Below are positions 41,339 to 48,106 of a DNA stretch of 64,000 nt, in pieces. Every line of letters starts with the position of its first letter. Position 1 is the stretch's first letter. Below the pieces are notes generated by a model. That model saw only the letters and a list, made by a program, of their open reading frames with translations, did not search any database and was not told where the DNA came from. The position numbers and the translations under genes were made by a program. Source of the stretch: JACDHG01 sp963811585 (GTDB taxonomy: Bacteria; Actinomycetota; Actinomycetes; Propionibacteriales; Nocardioidaceae); contig CAWERR010000008.1 of NCBI GenBank assembly GCA_963811585.1, forward strand, positions 434,001 through 498,000. The letters run 5' to 3'.

Positions 41339-42715
41339 ATGGGGTCTACGCACACCTCCGACCCGACCACAGCCGCACCAGAGCCCACCACACCTGTGCT
41401 CCGCCGCGCGATCGGCGCGTCAGCCATCGGAAATGCCACCGAGTGGTTCGACTACGGCATCTACGCGTACGGCGTCACTTACATCTCGGCGGCGCTGTTC
41501 CCGGGTGACACCGAGGACGCGACGCTGTTCGCGCTCGCGACGTTTGCCATCTCCTTCCTGGTGCGGCCGTTTGGTGGCCTGTTCTGGGGTCCGATGGGTG
41601 ACCGGATCGGACGCAAGGCCGTGCTCGCCATGACGATCCTGATGATGGCGGGGGCCACGCTCGGCGTCGGCTTGATTCCGTCATACGACGACATCGGGTT
41701 CTGGGCGCCGACGTTGCTGATCCTCCTGCGGATGATCCAGGGGTTCTCGACCGGAGGGGAGTACGGCGGAGCGGCGACGTTCATGGCCGAGTACTCGCCC
41801 GACAACAAGCGTGGCTTCTACGGCAGCTTCCTGGAGTTCGGGACGCTCGCGGGGTTCTCCCTCGGTGCCTTCCTGATGTTGGGGTTCTCGTGGATGCTGA
41901 CTGACGCAGAGATGGAGTCGTGGGGATGGCGGTTGCCGTTCCTCGTTGCCGCACCTCTCGGTCTGATCGGGATGTACCTGCGCAACAAGATGGAGGACAC
42001 GCCAGTCTTCCGTGAGCTGGAGGCAGCCGGCCAGAAGGAGGAGGACACCACCACTCAGTTCAAGGACCTGCTGATCGGCTACTGGAAACCGCTGGTGATC
42101 CTGGCCGGCCTCGTCGTTGCCCTGAACGTCGTCAACTACACGCTGCTGAGCTACATGCCGACGTACCTCGAGTCCGAGATCGGGCTCAGCGCCGACGATG
42201 CGCTGATCGTGCCGCTCGTCGGCATGCTGTGCATGATGCTGTTCCTGCCGATGGCAGGAGCCTTGTCGGACCGGGTTGGCCGCAAGCCCATGTGGTGGTT
42301 CTCGCTCACGGGTCTGTTCGTCATGGTGGTCCCGATGTACCTGTTGATGGCCACGAACCTCGCAGGTGCGATCATCGGGTTCGCCGTGCTCGGCCTCCTG
42401 TACGTCCCGCAGCTGGCGACGATCTCCGCAACGTTCCCGGCGATGTTCCCCACCCATGTGCGGTACGCCGGAATGGCGATCGCGTACAACGTGTCGACAT
42501 CGTTGTTCGGAGGGACGGCCCCGGCCGTCAACGACTGGCTGATCGACCGCACCGGCAACAATCTGGTGCCTGCCTACTACATGATGGCGGCGTGTGTGGT
42601 TGGCCTGGCGGCGATGATCTACTGCACCGAGACGGCTCGCCGCTCCATCCGCGGCAGGGAGATTCCGGGCTCGGACGAGGCGCTCGCCGAGGAGACAGCC
42701 GGGGCAAGAGCCTAG
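41339..42715 (+). CDS. MHS-family proton symporter (ProP/proline-betaine type)
   Basis: 458-residue major-facilitator transporter of the metabolite:H+ symporter group. Twelve spans; MHS features are NATEWFDYGIYAYGVTYIS in helix 1, GDRIGRKAVLAMTILMM (motif A) and ILLRMIQGFSTGGEYGGAAT. The relatives carry proline, betaine, ectoine, shikimate or dicarboxylates; the residue pattern looks closest to ProP-like members but substrate cannot be fixed. No C-terminal coiled coil of the osmosensing ProP type is seen. ATG at 41339 after TGAGGAG. It carries an operator-like site, suggesting it imports the island's substrate. Confidence 0.85.
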   Translation: MGSTHTSDPTTAAPEPTTPVLRRAIGASAIGNATEWFDYGIYAYGVTYISAALFPGDTEDATLFALATFAISFLVRPFGGLFWGPMGDRIGRKAVLAMTILMMAGATLGVGLIPSYDDIGFWAPTLLILLRMIQGFSTGGEYGGAATFMAEYSPDNKRGFYGSFLEFGTLAGFSLGAFLMLGFSWMLTDAEMESWGWRLPFLVAAPLGLIGMYLRNKMEDTPVFRELEAAGQKEEDTTTQFKDLLIGYWKPLVILAGLVVALNVVNYTLLSYMPTYLESEIGLSADDALIVPLVGMLCMMLFLPMAGALSDRVGRKPMWWFSLTGLFVMVVPMYLLMATNLAGAIIGFAVLGLLYVPQLATISATFPAMFPTHVRYAGMAIAYNVSTSLFGGTAPAVNDWLIDRTGNNLVPAYYMMAACVVGLAAMIYCTETARRSIRGREIPGSDEALAEETAGARA

Positions 42716-42726
42716 GCCCGGCCTAG
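42712..42726. terminator. hairpin between convergent genes
   Basis: CTAGGC-CCG-GCCTAG, a perfect 6-bp hairpin that contains the transporter stop codon and lies 8 bases from the stop of the converging transaminase gene. No T-tract, so termination is only possible. Confidence 0.3.
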
Positions 42727-42733
42727 CCCCTGG

Positions 42734-43987
42734 TCAGGACGTCACGGCGGTGACTGCGTCGGACCAGATGGCCGCGGCTTCGTCGACCTGCTCGGTCTGC
42801 ACGACCAGAGCGGGGATGAACCGCACCACCTGTCCCCACGCCCCGCACGTCAGCAGCAGCAGGCCACGCCGGACGGCTTCTTGCTGAGCGGCGGCCGCAG
42901 TGACGCCGTCGGGGTTGCCGTCGGCATCGCGGAACTCGTTGCCGAGCATCAGCCCCAGACCGCGTACGTCGGAGATCTGGTCATGCTGTGCGGCGACCTT
43001 CTCGAGGGCTGACCTGAGCTCGGCGCCGCGCTCGGTGGCGTTCGCGAGGAGGTGCTCGTCGTTGATGACGTCGAGGGTGGCGATCGCGGCCGCGCACGCG
43101 ACGGCGTTGGCGCCGTACGTGCCTCCTTGCGAGCCCGGCCAGGCCTTGGCCATCAGCTCCGATGACGCGGCGATGCCCGACAGCGGGAAACCGGAGGCGA
43201 GTCCCTTGGCCGTGATGAGTATGTCGGCAGCGATGTCGAAGTGCTCACCACCCCAGAACTTCCCGGTGCGGCCCCAGCCGGTCTGCACCTCGTCGACGAC
43301 GAGCAGGATGCCGTGCCGGTCGGCACGCTCGCGAAGGCCGGCGAAGAAGCGGGTGTTGCCGGGAACGTAGCCGCCCTCGCCGAGTACGGGCTCGACCAGC
43401 AGGGCGGCGGTGTCGGCAGGACTGCTGACCGTCTGGAACACGTAGTCGAGCTGCTTGAGGGCGAAGTCGGTGGCCTCGTCGACCGACCAGCCGAAATGCG
43501 TCGGGTCGGGGAACGGGGCCAGGTGGACTCCCGCCATCATCGGGCTGAAGCCTGAGCGGAACTTCGTGCCGGAGGTCGTCAACGAGGCCGCAGCAACGGT
43601 CCGGCCGTGGAAGCCGCCGTGGAACGCGATGATGTTCGGGCGGCCGGTCGCCTGACGGCTCAGCCGGACAGCCGCCTCAACCGCCTCCGACCCCGAGTTG
43701 GAGAAGAACACCCGATCGAGCCCTGCCGGTAGCACCTCGCCGAGTCGCTCAATGAGCGTCAGCAGGGGCCGATGCAGGACGGTCGTGTACTGGGCGTGGA
43801 TGAGGGTCTGCACCTGGCGGGTCGCCGCCTCGACGACCCGGGGATGGCAGTGGCCCGTGCTCGTGACACCAATGCCGGCGGTGAAGTCGAGGTAGCGGCG
43901 GTCCTCCTCGTCGTACAGGAACACGCCCTCTCCGCGGGCGGCGACGACGTTGGTGGCTTGCTTGAGGACTTGCGAAAGTTCGGCCAC
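42734..43987 (-). CDS. class III PLP aminotransferase (GabT-like)
   Basis: 417-residue omega-transaminase. GTG start at 43987 (VAELSQVLKQATNVVAARGE) with GAGGGGAT upstream. Class III features: FFSNSGSEAVEAAVRLSRQA, AFHGGFHGRT, LLVVDEVQTGWGRTGKFWGG and the PLP lysine in ITAKGLASGFPLSG. Members act on GABA, beta-alanine, ornithine, or 2,4-diaminobutyrate (as DoeD in ectoine breakdown); the sequence does not decide. It is divergent from the aldehyde dehydrogenase gene across a perfect operator, a typical transaminase/semialdehyde-dehydrogenase pair. Confidence 0.85.
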   Translation of the reverse strand: MAELSQVLKQATNVVAARGEGVFLYDEEDRRYLDFTAGIGVTSTGHCHPRVVEAATRQVQTLIHAQYTTVLHRPLLTLIERLGEVLPAGLDRVFFSNSGSEAVEAAVRLSRQATGRPNIIAFHGGFHGRTVAAASLTTSGTKFRSGFSPMMAGVHLAPFPDPTHFGWSVDEATDFALKQLDYVFQTVSSPADTAALLVEPVLGEGGYVPGNTRFFAGLRERADRHGILLVVDEVQTGWGRTGKFWGGEHFDIAADILITAKGLASGFPLSGIAASSELMAKAWPGSQGGTYGANAVACAAAIATLDVINDEHLLANATERGAELRSALEKVAAQHDQISDVRGLGLMLGNEFRDADGNPDGVTAAAAQQEAVRRGLLLLTCGAWGQVVRFIPALVVQTEQVDEAAAIWSDAVTAVTS

Positions 43988-44001
43988 GAGATCCCCTCGG
44001 G

Positions 44002-44019
44002 TAGATTGTCTACAATCTA
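44002..44019. promoter_or_regulatory. GntR-type operator site 2, perfect 18-bp palindrome
   Basis: TAGATTGTCTACAATCTA: arms TAGATTGT and ACAATCTA are perfect inverted repeats about a 2-base centre. It lies between the divergent transaminase (start 43987) and aldehyde dehydrogenase (start 44111) genes, so one bound regulator could control both. Confidence 0.7.
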
Positions 44020-44110
44020 GCCTACAACTCTCGTCGGCCAGTCTGCAGCGCTGGTTTACGCATCGTAGGCTGCCAGCGAGAGTCTCGGATCTGCCGACTG
44101 AGGAGGACCC

Positions 44111-45574
44111 ATGACCGCGAGCATCGCCGACGTCGTCAACCGTGTGCCGAAGCAGCTGATGATCAACGGCAAGTGGGTCGATGCGACTGGGGGAGCGACG
44201 CTGGACGTCCTCGACCCGTCCACCGGAGACGTGCTGTGTGCGGTGGCGGACGCCACACCTGCTGACGGAATGAAGGCTCTCGAAGCGGCCGCCGCGGCGC
44301 AGCCCGAGTTCGCGGGACTCTCGCCCCGAGAGCGGGCGGACATCTTGACGCGCGCGTTCGACCTGATCCACGAGCGCATCGATGACCTGGCGCTGTTGAT
44401 GACGCTCGAGATGGGCAAGCCGGTGGCCGAGGCCAAAGGGGAGATCGCGTACGCCGCCGACTTCCTGCGGCACTTCGCCGGCGAGGCGGTGCGCATCAGC
44501 GGCGGCTACCAGGTCGCACCGGCCGGCGGCGCCAGGTTCCTCGTGACGCGGCAGCCGGTGGGGCCATGCCTGCTCATCACGCCGTGGAACTTCCCGCTTG
44601 CCATGGGCACCCGGAAGATCGGACCTGCCATCGCGGCCGGCTGTACGAGTGTCATCAAGCCCGCGCACCAGACGCCGCTGTCGATGCTGGCGTTCGTCGA
44701 CATACTCCGCGAAGCAGGGGTGCCGGACGGCGCCGTGAACGTCGTGACCACGATTCACTCCGGTGGCGTGATGGAGCCGTTGATCCGCTCCGGGCTGGCG
44801 CGCAAGCTGTCGTTTACCGGGTCCACCAAGGTGGGCAAAATCCTGCTCGAACAGAGCGCCGAGCAGGTGCTGCGCACGTCGATGGAGCTCGGGGGGAACG
44901 CCCCGTTCCTGGTCTTCGAGGACGCTGACGTCGACGAGGCCGTCGACGGTGCCGTCGCGGCCAAGATGCGCAATATGGGGGAGGCCTGCACAGCGGCCAA
45001 CCGGATCCTCGTGCATGCAGACGTCATCGACGAGTTCGGCGAGAAGCTGGCGAAGAAGATGGCTGCCATGCCGGTCGGACGCGGCACCGAGGAAGGGGTC
45101 AAGGTCGGTCCCCTGATCGACGACGCGGCTCAGCAGAAGGTTGCCGAGCTCGTGGCCGACGCGGTCGAGCAGGGCGCCCGAGTCCTCACGGGTGGCGAGA
45201 CGCCGACGGGTGGCGGCTACTTCTACCCGCCCACCGTGCTGACCGGGGTCCCGCGCACCGCGAAGATGGCCAAGGAGGAGATCTTCGGGCCGGTGGCGCC
45301 GTTGACGTCATTCGCCACCGAAGCCGAGGCGATAGAGTCTGCCAACGACACCGAGTTCGGGCTGGTCGCCTACGTCTTCACCAACGACCTGCGTCGTGCG
45401 CTGCGCGTCGCGGAGGCACTCGAAACCGGGATGGTGGGGCTCAACCAGGGAGTGGTGTCCAACCCGGCCGCGCCGTTCGGCGGCGTCAAGCAGTCGGGAC
45501 TCGGGCGTGAGGGTGGGTTCACTGGCATCGACGAGTTCCTCGAGGTCAAGTACGTCGGCATCGCCCTGGCCTGA
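44111..45574 (+). CDS. NAD(P)-dependent aldehyde dehydrogenase (GabD/succinate-semialdehyde type)
   Basis: 487-residue ALDH. Catalytic elements: ITPWNFPLAMGTRKIGPAIA (cofactor site), SFTGSTKVGK (Rossmann turn), the general base in MELGGNAPFLVFEDAD, and the nucleophile Cys in NMGEACTAANRILVH. Ends with AAPFGGVKQSGLGREGGFTG. Best match in style is succinate-semialdehyde dehydrogenase; aspartate-semialdehyde (DoeC-like) is another option. ATG at 44111 after GAGGAGGACCC. It would oxidise the aldehyde made by the divergent transaminase. Confidence 0.87.
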   Translation: MTASIADVVNRVPKQLMINGKWVDATGGATLDVLDPSTGDVLCAVADATPADGMKALEAAAAAQPEFAGLSPRERADILTRAFDLIHERIDDLALLMTLEMGKPVAEAKGEIAYAADFLRHFAGEAVRISGGYQVAPAGGARFLVTRQPVGPCLLITPWNFPLAMGTRKIGPAIAAGCTSVIKPAHQTPLSMLAFVDILREAGVPDGAVNVVTTIHSGGVMEPLIRSGLARKLSFTGSTKVGKILLEQSAEQVLRTSMELGGNAPFLVFEDADVDEAVDGAVAAKMRNMGEACTAANRILVHADVIDEFGEKLAKKMAAMPVGRGTEEGVKVGPLIDDAAQQKVAELVADAVEQGARVLTGGETPTGGGYFYPPTVLTGVPRTAKMAKEEIFGPVAPLTSFATEAEAIESANDTEFGLVAYVFTNDLRRALRVAEALETGMVGLNQGVVSNPAAPFGGVKQSGLGREGGFTGIDEFLEVKYVGIALA

Positions 45575-45583
45575 CCTTTGCCG

Positions 45584-45707
45584 GAAGTGGACGACGTGAT
45601 GCAGGTTTCGCCGTTCATGTTGTCGGCCACTTGCTTGAGGACGACTGCCACCTTGCAGGAGTGGACGACGTGGTGTGGGTGGCGACCCGCGTCCTGTCGG
45701 CCACTTG
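45584..45707. repeat. palindromic array 1, upstream of the MerB-like gene
   Basis: Four 11-bp arms in alternating orientation, starting at 45585 (AAGTGGACGAC), 45622 (GTCGGCCACTT), 45659 (GAGTGGACGAC) and 45696 (GTCGGCCACTT). Each start is exactly 37 bp from the previous one, so every pair forms an 11-bp stem with a 26-base loop, and pairs repeat every 74 bp. The region has no other gene. Confidence 0.85.
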
Positions 45708-45722
45708 AGTTGGGGGTCGCGG

Positions 45723-46382
45723 GTGGACCTTGAGGAGTTGCGCCTGGCTGTCTATCGGTCGTTTGCGGCCGAAGGTCGACCGCCCGACGTGGGACAACTC
45801 TCCGTGGAGATCGGGCTCGACGCCGACGCCGTAACACAAGGGCTGAAGCAGCTAGCTGAGGCGCGCCACCTCGTGCTCGACGACCACGACCAGATCGTGA
45901 TGGCGCATCCGTTCGCCGCCATCCCGCTGGGATTCGCGGTGATGGGGGTCAACACCCTGTGGTGGGGCGGATGTGCGTGGGATTCCTTCGCTGTGCCGCA
46001 CCTGCTGCCCGACGAGGGCGAAGTCCTGGTGTCGACCCGCTGCCCCGGCTGCTCGCGCCCCCTTGCTTGGAGCGTCGGTCACGAGGAGCCACCGCCGGGA
46101 GACGAGGTCGCACACTTCCTGGTGCCCGCTGTCCGGATCTGGGACGACGTGGTCCACAGCTGCAGGAACCAGCGGATCTTCTGCTCGACAGGCTGTGTCG
46201 ATGGCTGGCTCAGCGAGAACGGGTTCAGCCGCGGTTACGTGATGGACCTGCCGACGCTCTGGCGCTTGGCGGCGCACTGGTACGACGGCCGGCTGGAGCG
46301 CGGGTACGTCCGCCGCGAACCCAACGAAGCCGCCGACTATCTAGCGAGCGTGGGACTGTCCGGACCATTCTGGGGACTGTAG
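45723..46382 (+). CDS. MerB-like alkylmercury lyase family protein
   Basis: 219-residue protein of the organomercurial lyase (PF03243) type. N-terminal winged-helix-like part (VDLEELRLAVYRSFAAEGRP, then SVEIGLDADAVTQGLKQLA). Catalytic region: NTLWWGGCAWDSFAVPHLLP holds the Cys-Ala-x-Asp of MerB (Cys96 and Asp99 equivalents), and VVHSCRNQRIFCSTGCVDGW gives candidates for the second Cys (Cys159). STRCPGCSRPL is an extra CxxC. GTG 45723 chosen; the frame is open to 45675. No merA or merR is nearby, so a role in mercury resistance is not supported by context; many such actinobacterial homologues are unassigned. Bracketed by two palindromic arrays. Confidence 0.7.
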   Translation: MDLEELRLAVYRSFAAEGRPPDVGQLSVEIGLDADAVTQGLKQLAEARHLVLDDHDQIVMAHPFAAIPLGFAVMGVNTLWWGGCAWDSFAVPHLLPDEGEVLVSTRCPGCSRPLAWSVGHEEPPPGDEVAHFLVPAVRIWDDVVHSCRNQRIFCSTGCVDGWLSENGFSRGYVMDLPTLWRLAAHWYDGRLERGYVRREPNEAADYLASVGLSGPFWGL

Positions 46383-46398
46383 GGCGGCGCACACCTCC

Positions 46399-46522
46399 GA
46401 AGTGGCCGACATGGTGTTGATGGTGGCCCGCCTGTTGTCGGCCACTTGCTGAGGTGGCTGCCGCCAATGCCGGAACTGGCTGACGTGGTGTGGGTGGTGG
46501 CCAGCGTTGTGTCGGCCACTTC
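46399..46522. repeat. palindromic array 2, downstream of the MerB-like gene
   Basis: Arms start at 46400 (AAGTGGCCGAC), 46437 (GTCGGCCACTT), 46474 (AACTGGCTGAC) and 46511 (GTCGGCCACTT), again exactly 37 bp apart. The first pair is a perfect 11-bp stem. Loop sequence is partly conserved with array 1 (GTGGTGTGGGTGG). The right arms are identical in all four palindromes of both arrays; left arms vary. Confidence 0.85.
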
Positions 46523-46542
46523 GGGAAGGGGACGCGGAAGGG

Positions 46543-47226
46543 CTAGTCGGTAACGCCCTGGGCTGGGACTCCGGTGGCGAGCCTGACCACCGCGTCGTCC
46601 ATGTGGGCGACCAGCAGCCGGTCGGTGAGCTCGGGGTCGCCGGCCGCGAACCCATCGGCGATGGCGCGGTGCTCCTCGACCCGGTCGTCGACGTGGGCGT
46701 AGGTCTGCTCGAGCGCGTGGATGCACATCTGCGTCTCGGTGAGCAGCGTCTTGTGCATGCGGACCAGACGCGGGCTCCGGGCAAGTGCGACGAGCAGCTG
46801 ATGGAACGCGATGTCGGCATTGCTGACCCCGACTGCGTCTCCGTGGGCCGCTGCAGCCGCCATCTGGTCGATGACCTCGCCCAGCTGCTTGCCGGCGTCA
46901 GTGGGATCGCCCGCGAAGATCTGGGTGGCGGCGGCACGCTCGACAGCGCCCCGGGCGACGTACATGTCACGAACGTTCTCGGCGGTCATCTCGATCACGA
47001 AGACCCCGCGGTTGCGGATCGCGACGAGGAGCCCTTCCTGCGTGAGCCGCTGCATGCCCTCGCGGAGCGGGCCGCGGCTGACCCCGAGCTGCCGCGCGAG
47101 CTCCGCTTCGCCGAGCTGCATGCCGGCGCGAAGCTCGCCGTGGCTGATGGCCTGCCGGAGCTTGTCGGCGATGATGCTGGGCGTCGACTCTCGTACGAGC
47201 GGTTCGATGTGGCGGGGCGTGGTCAT
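46543..47226 (-). CDS. GntR-family regulator, FCD (FadR-like) subfamily
   Basis: 227-residue transcription factor. N-terminal winged helix: LRQAISHGELRAGMQLGEAE, then LARQLGVSRGPLREGMQRLT (recognition helix) and LVAIRNRGVFVIEMTAENV. C-terminal FCD ligand-binding domain with likely metal ligands in SNADIAFHQLLV (Asp, His), DRVEEHRAIADG (His) and VAHMDDAVVRL (His). The ATG overlaps the stop of the racemase-like gene (ATGA), so it is the second gene of that minus-strand operon, whose promoter holds operator site 3. It is the obvious candidate to bind all four sites and to sense an organic acid of the pathway. Confidence 0.88.
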   Translation of the reverse strand: MTTPRHIEPLVRESTPSIIADKLRQAISHGELRAGMQLGEAELARQLGVSRGPLREGMQRLTQEGLLVAIRNRGVFVIEMTAENVRDMYVARGAVERAAATQIFAGDPTDAGKQLGEVIDQMAAAAAHGDAVGVSNADIAFHQLLVALARSPRLVRMHKTLLTETQMCIHALEQTYAHVDDRVEEHRAIADGFAAGDPELTDRLLVAHMDDAVVRLATGVPAQGVTD

Positions 47227-47984
47227 GAACGCACCCCCGCCGACTCCGACGGCGTGGCGTGACCCGACCGGAAAAGCGTGCCCAGTCCCTCAATGCGGGG
47301 CACGTCGCCGAGCAGTCGCAGGCCCTCCCAGACCGTGACCTGGTTGGCAGTCAAGACGGGGATGCCCGCCGCGGCTTCCAGGTCGTCGAGCCAGGCGAGC
47401 GAGTGCATAGCCGTGTCGGGCACCAGAAGAGCCTGCGCACGCGTGGTGTCGACGCTGCGCGCCATCGCGACCACCTCGTCGTGGTCGAGCAACCCGACAT
47501 CCTTGGCGGTGTCGATTCCGTGGCTACCCATTGCGGAGACGCCGACGCCACCCGCGCGAAGGAAGGTCACGAAGTGCTCCGCGACATCGTGTGGGTACGA
47601 CGCCGCGACCGCCACCGTGTCGAAACCCAGCGCGTGCACGGCGTTGACGAACGCGATCGAGGTGGAAGACGCCGGAAGGCCGAGCACGTCGGCGACTCCG
47701 TCGGCCTGGCGGCGGGCGCCTTCCCAGCCGAACACGAAGCTCCCCGAAGTGCAGGCCCACATCACCGAGTCCGGCTGATGGCTGCGCAACTCGGCGGCGC
47801 CGGCTGCGAGCCGGGCCACGCTACCGAGGTCGAGGAGCGCGTCCACTCGGTGCGCGTCTTCCCCGACGGACGTGTGCACGAGCGGCAGTCGAACGCTGCC
47901 GTCGAGACGGGACTCGAGTGTCGTGTAGTCGTCTGCTGCCTCGAAGCCGGGATACAGCAGCCCGACGGTGGCGGTCTTCGTCAT
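47223..47984 (-). CDS. Asp/Glu racemase / maleate isomerase-like protein 1
   Basis: 253-residue protein of the Asp/Glu/hydantoin racemase, arylmalonate decarboxylase and maleate isomerase superfamily (EutA-like). First catalytic Cys is present in SVMWACTSGSFVFGWEGA. At the second site the usual Cys is replaced: LLVPDTAMHSLAWLDDLEAA, so this copy is a single-Cys form and may not racemise by the two-base mechanism. Ends TANQVTVWEGLRLLGDVPRI. ATG at 47984 is the promoter-proximal gene of the operon with the GntR regulator. Confidence 0.75.
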   Translation of the reverse strand: MTKTATVGLLYPGFEAADDYTTLESRLDGSVRLPLVHTSVGEDAHRVDALLDLGSVARLAAGAAELRSHQPDSVMWACTSGSFVFGWEGARRQADGVADVLGLPASSTSIAFVNAVHALGFDTVAVAASYPHDVAEHFVTFLRAGGVGVSAMGSHGIDTAKDVGLLDHDEVVAMARSVDTTRAQALLVPDTAMHSLAWLDDLEAAAGIPVLTANQVTVWEGLRLLGDVPRIEGLGTLFRSGHATPSESAGVRS

Positions 47985-48011
47985 ACAACCCCCATGAGTG
48001 CCTGATGGGTG

Positions 48012-48025
48012 GATTGTTGACAATA
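48012..48025. promoter_or_regulatory. GntR-type operator site 3
   Basis: GATTGTTGACAATA, one mismatch from a perfect palindrome (12-bp core ATTGTTGACAAT is perfect). It contains a consensus -35, TTGACA (48017-48022), for the plus-strand oxidase and overlaps a -10-like TAATAT (48028-48023) for the minus-strand racemase/GntR operon. Confidence 0.65.
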
Positions 48026-48106
48026 TTACATAGGCGCCACGGACAACAGCAGCCACGAGCGGTGTGAGCCCTCGGTAGCGTGACCGCGAGAGCGAGGAGT
48101 CGATGG

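Noticed and set aside
42734..45016. A 760-residue minus-strand frame extending the class III transaminase
   Set aside because: The extra N-terminal 340 codons are antisense to the aldehyde dehydrogenase gene and have no family sequence; the start at 43987 has a ribosome-binding site and lies beside the operator.
45584..46522. Integron attC sites around the MerB-like gene
   Set aside because: The arms lack the GTTRRRY core and the two-box attC layout, there is no integrase in the window, and the strict 37-bp period is not an attC feature.
45584..46522. CRISPR array
   Set aside because: Arms are only 11 bp and alternate in orientation, the 26-base segments between them are partly conserved, and no cas gene is near.
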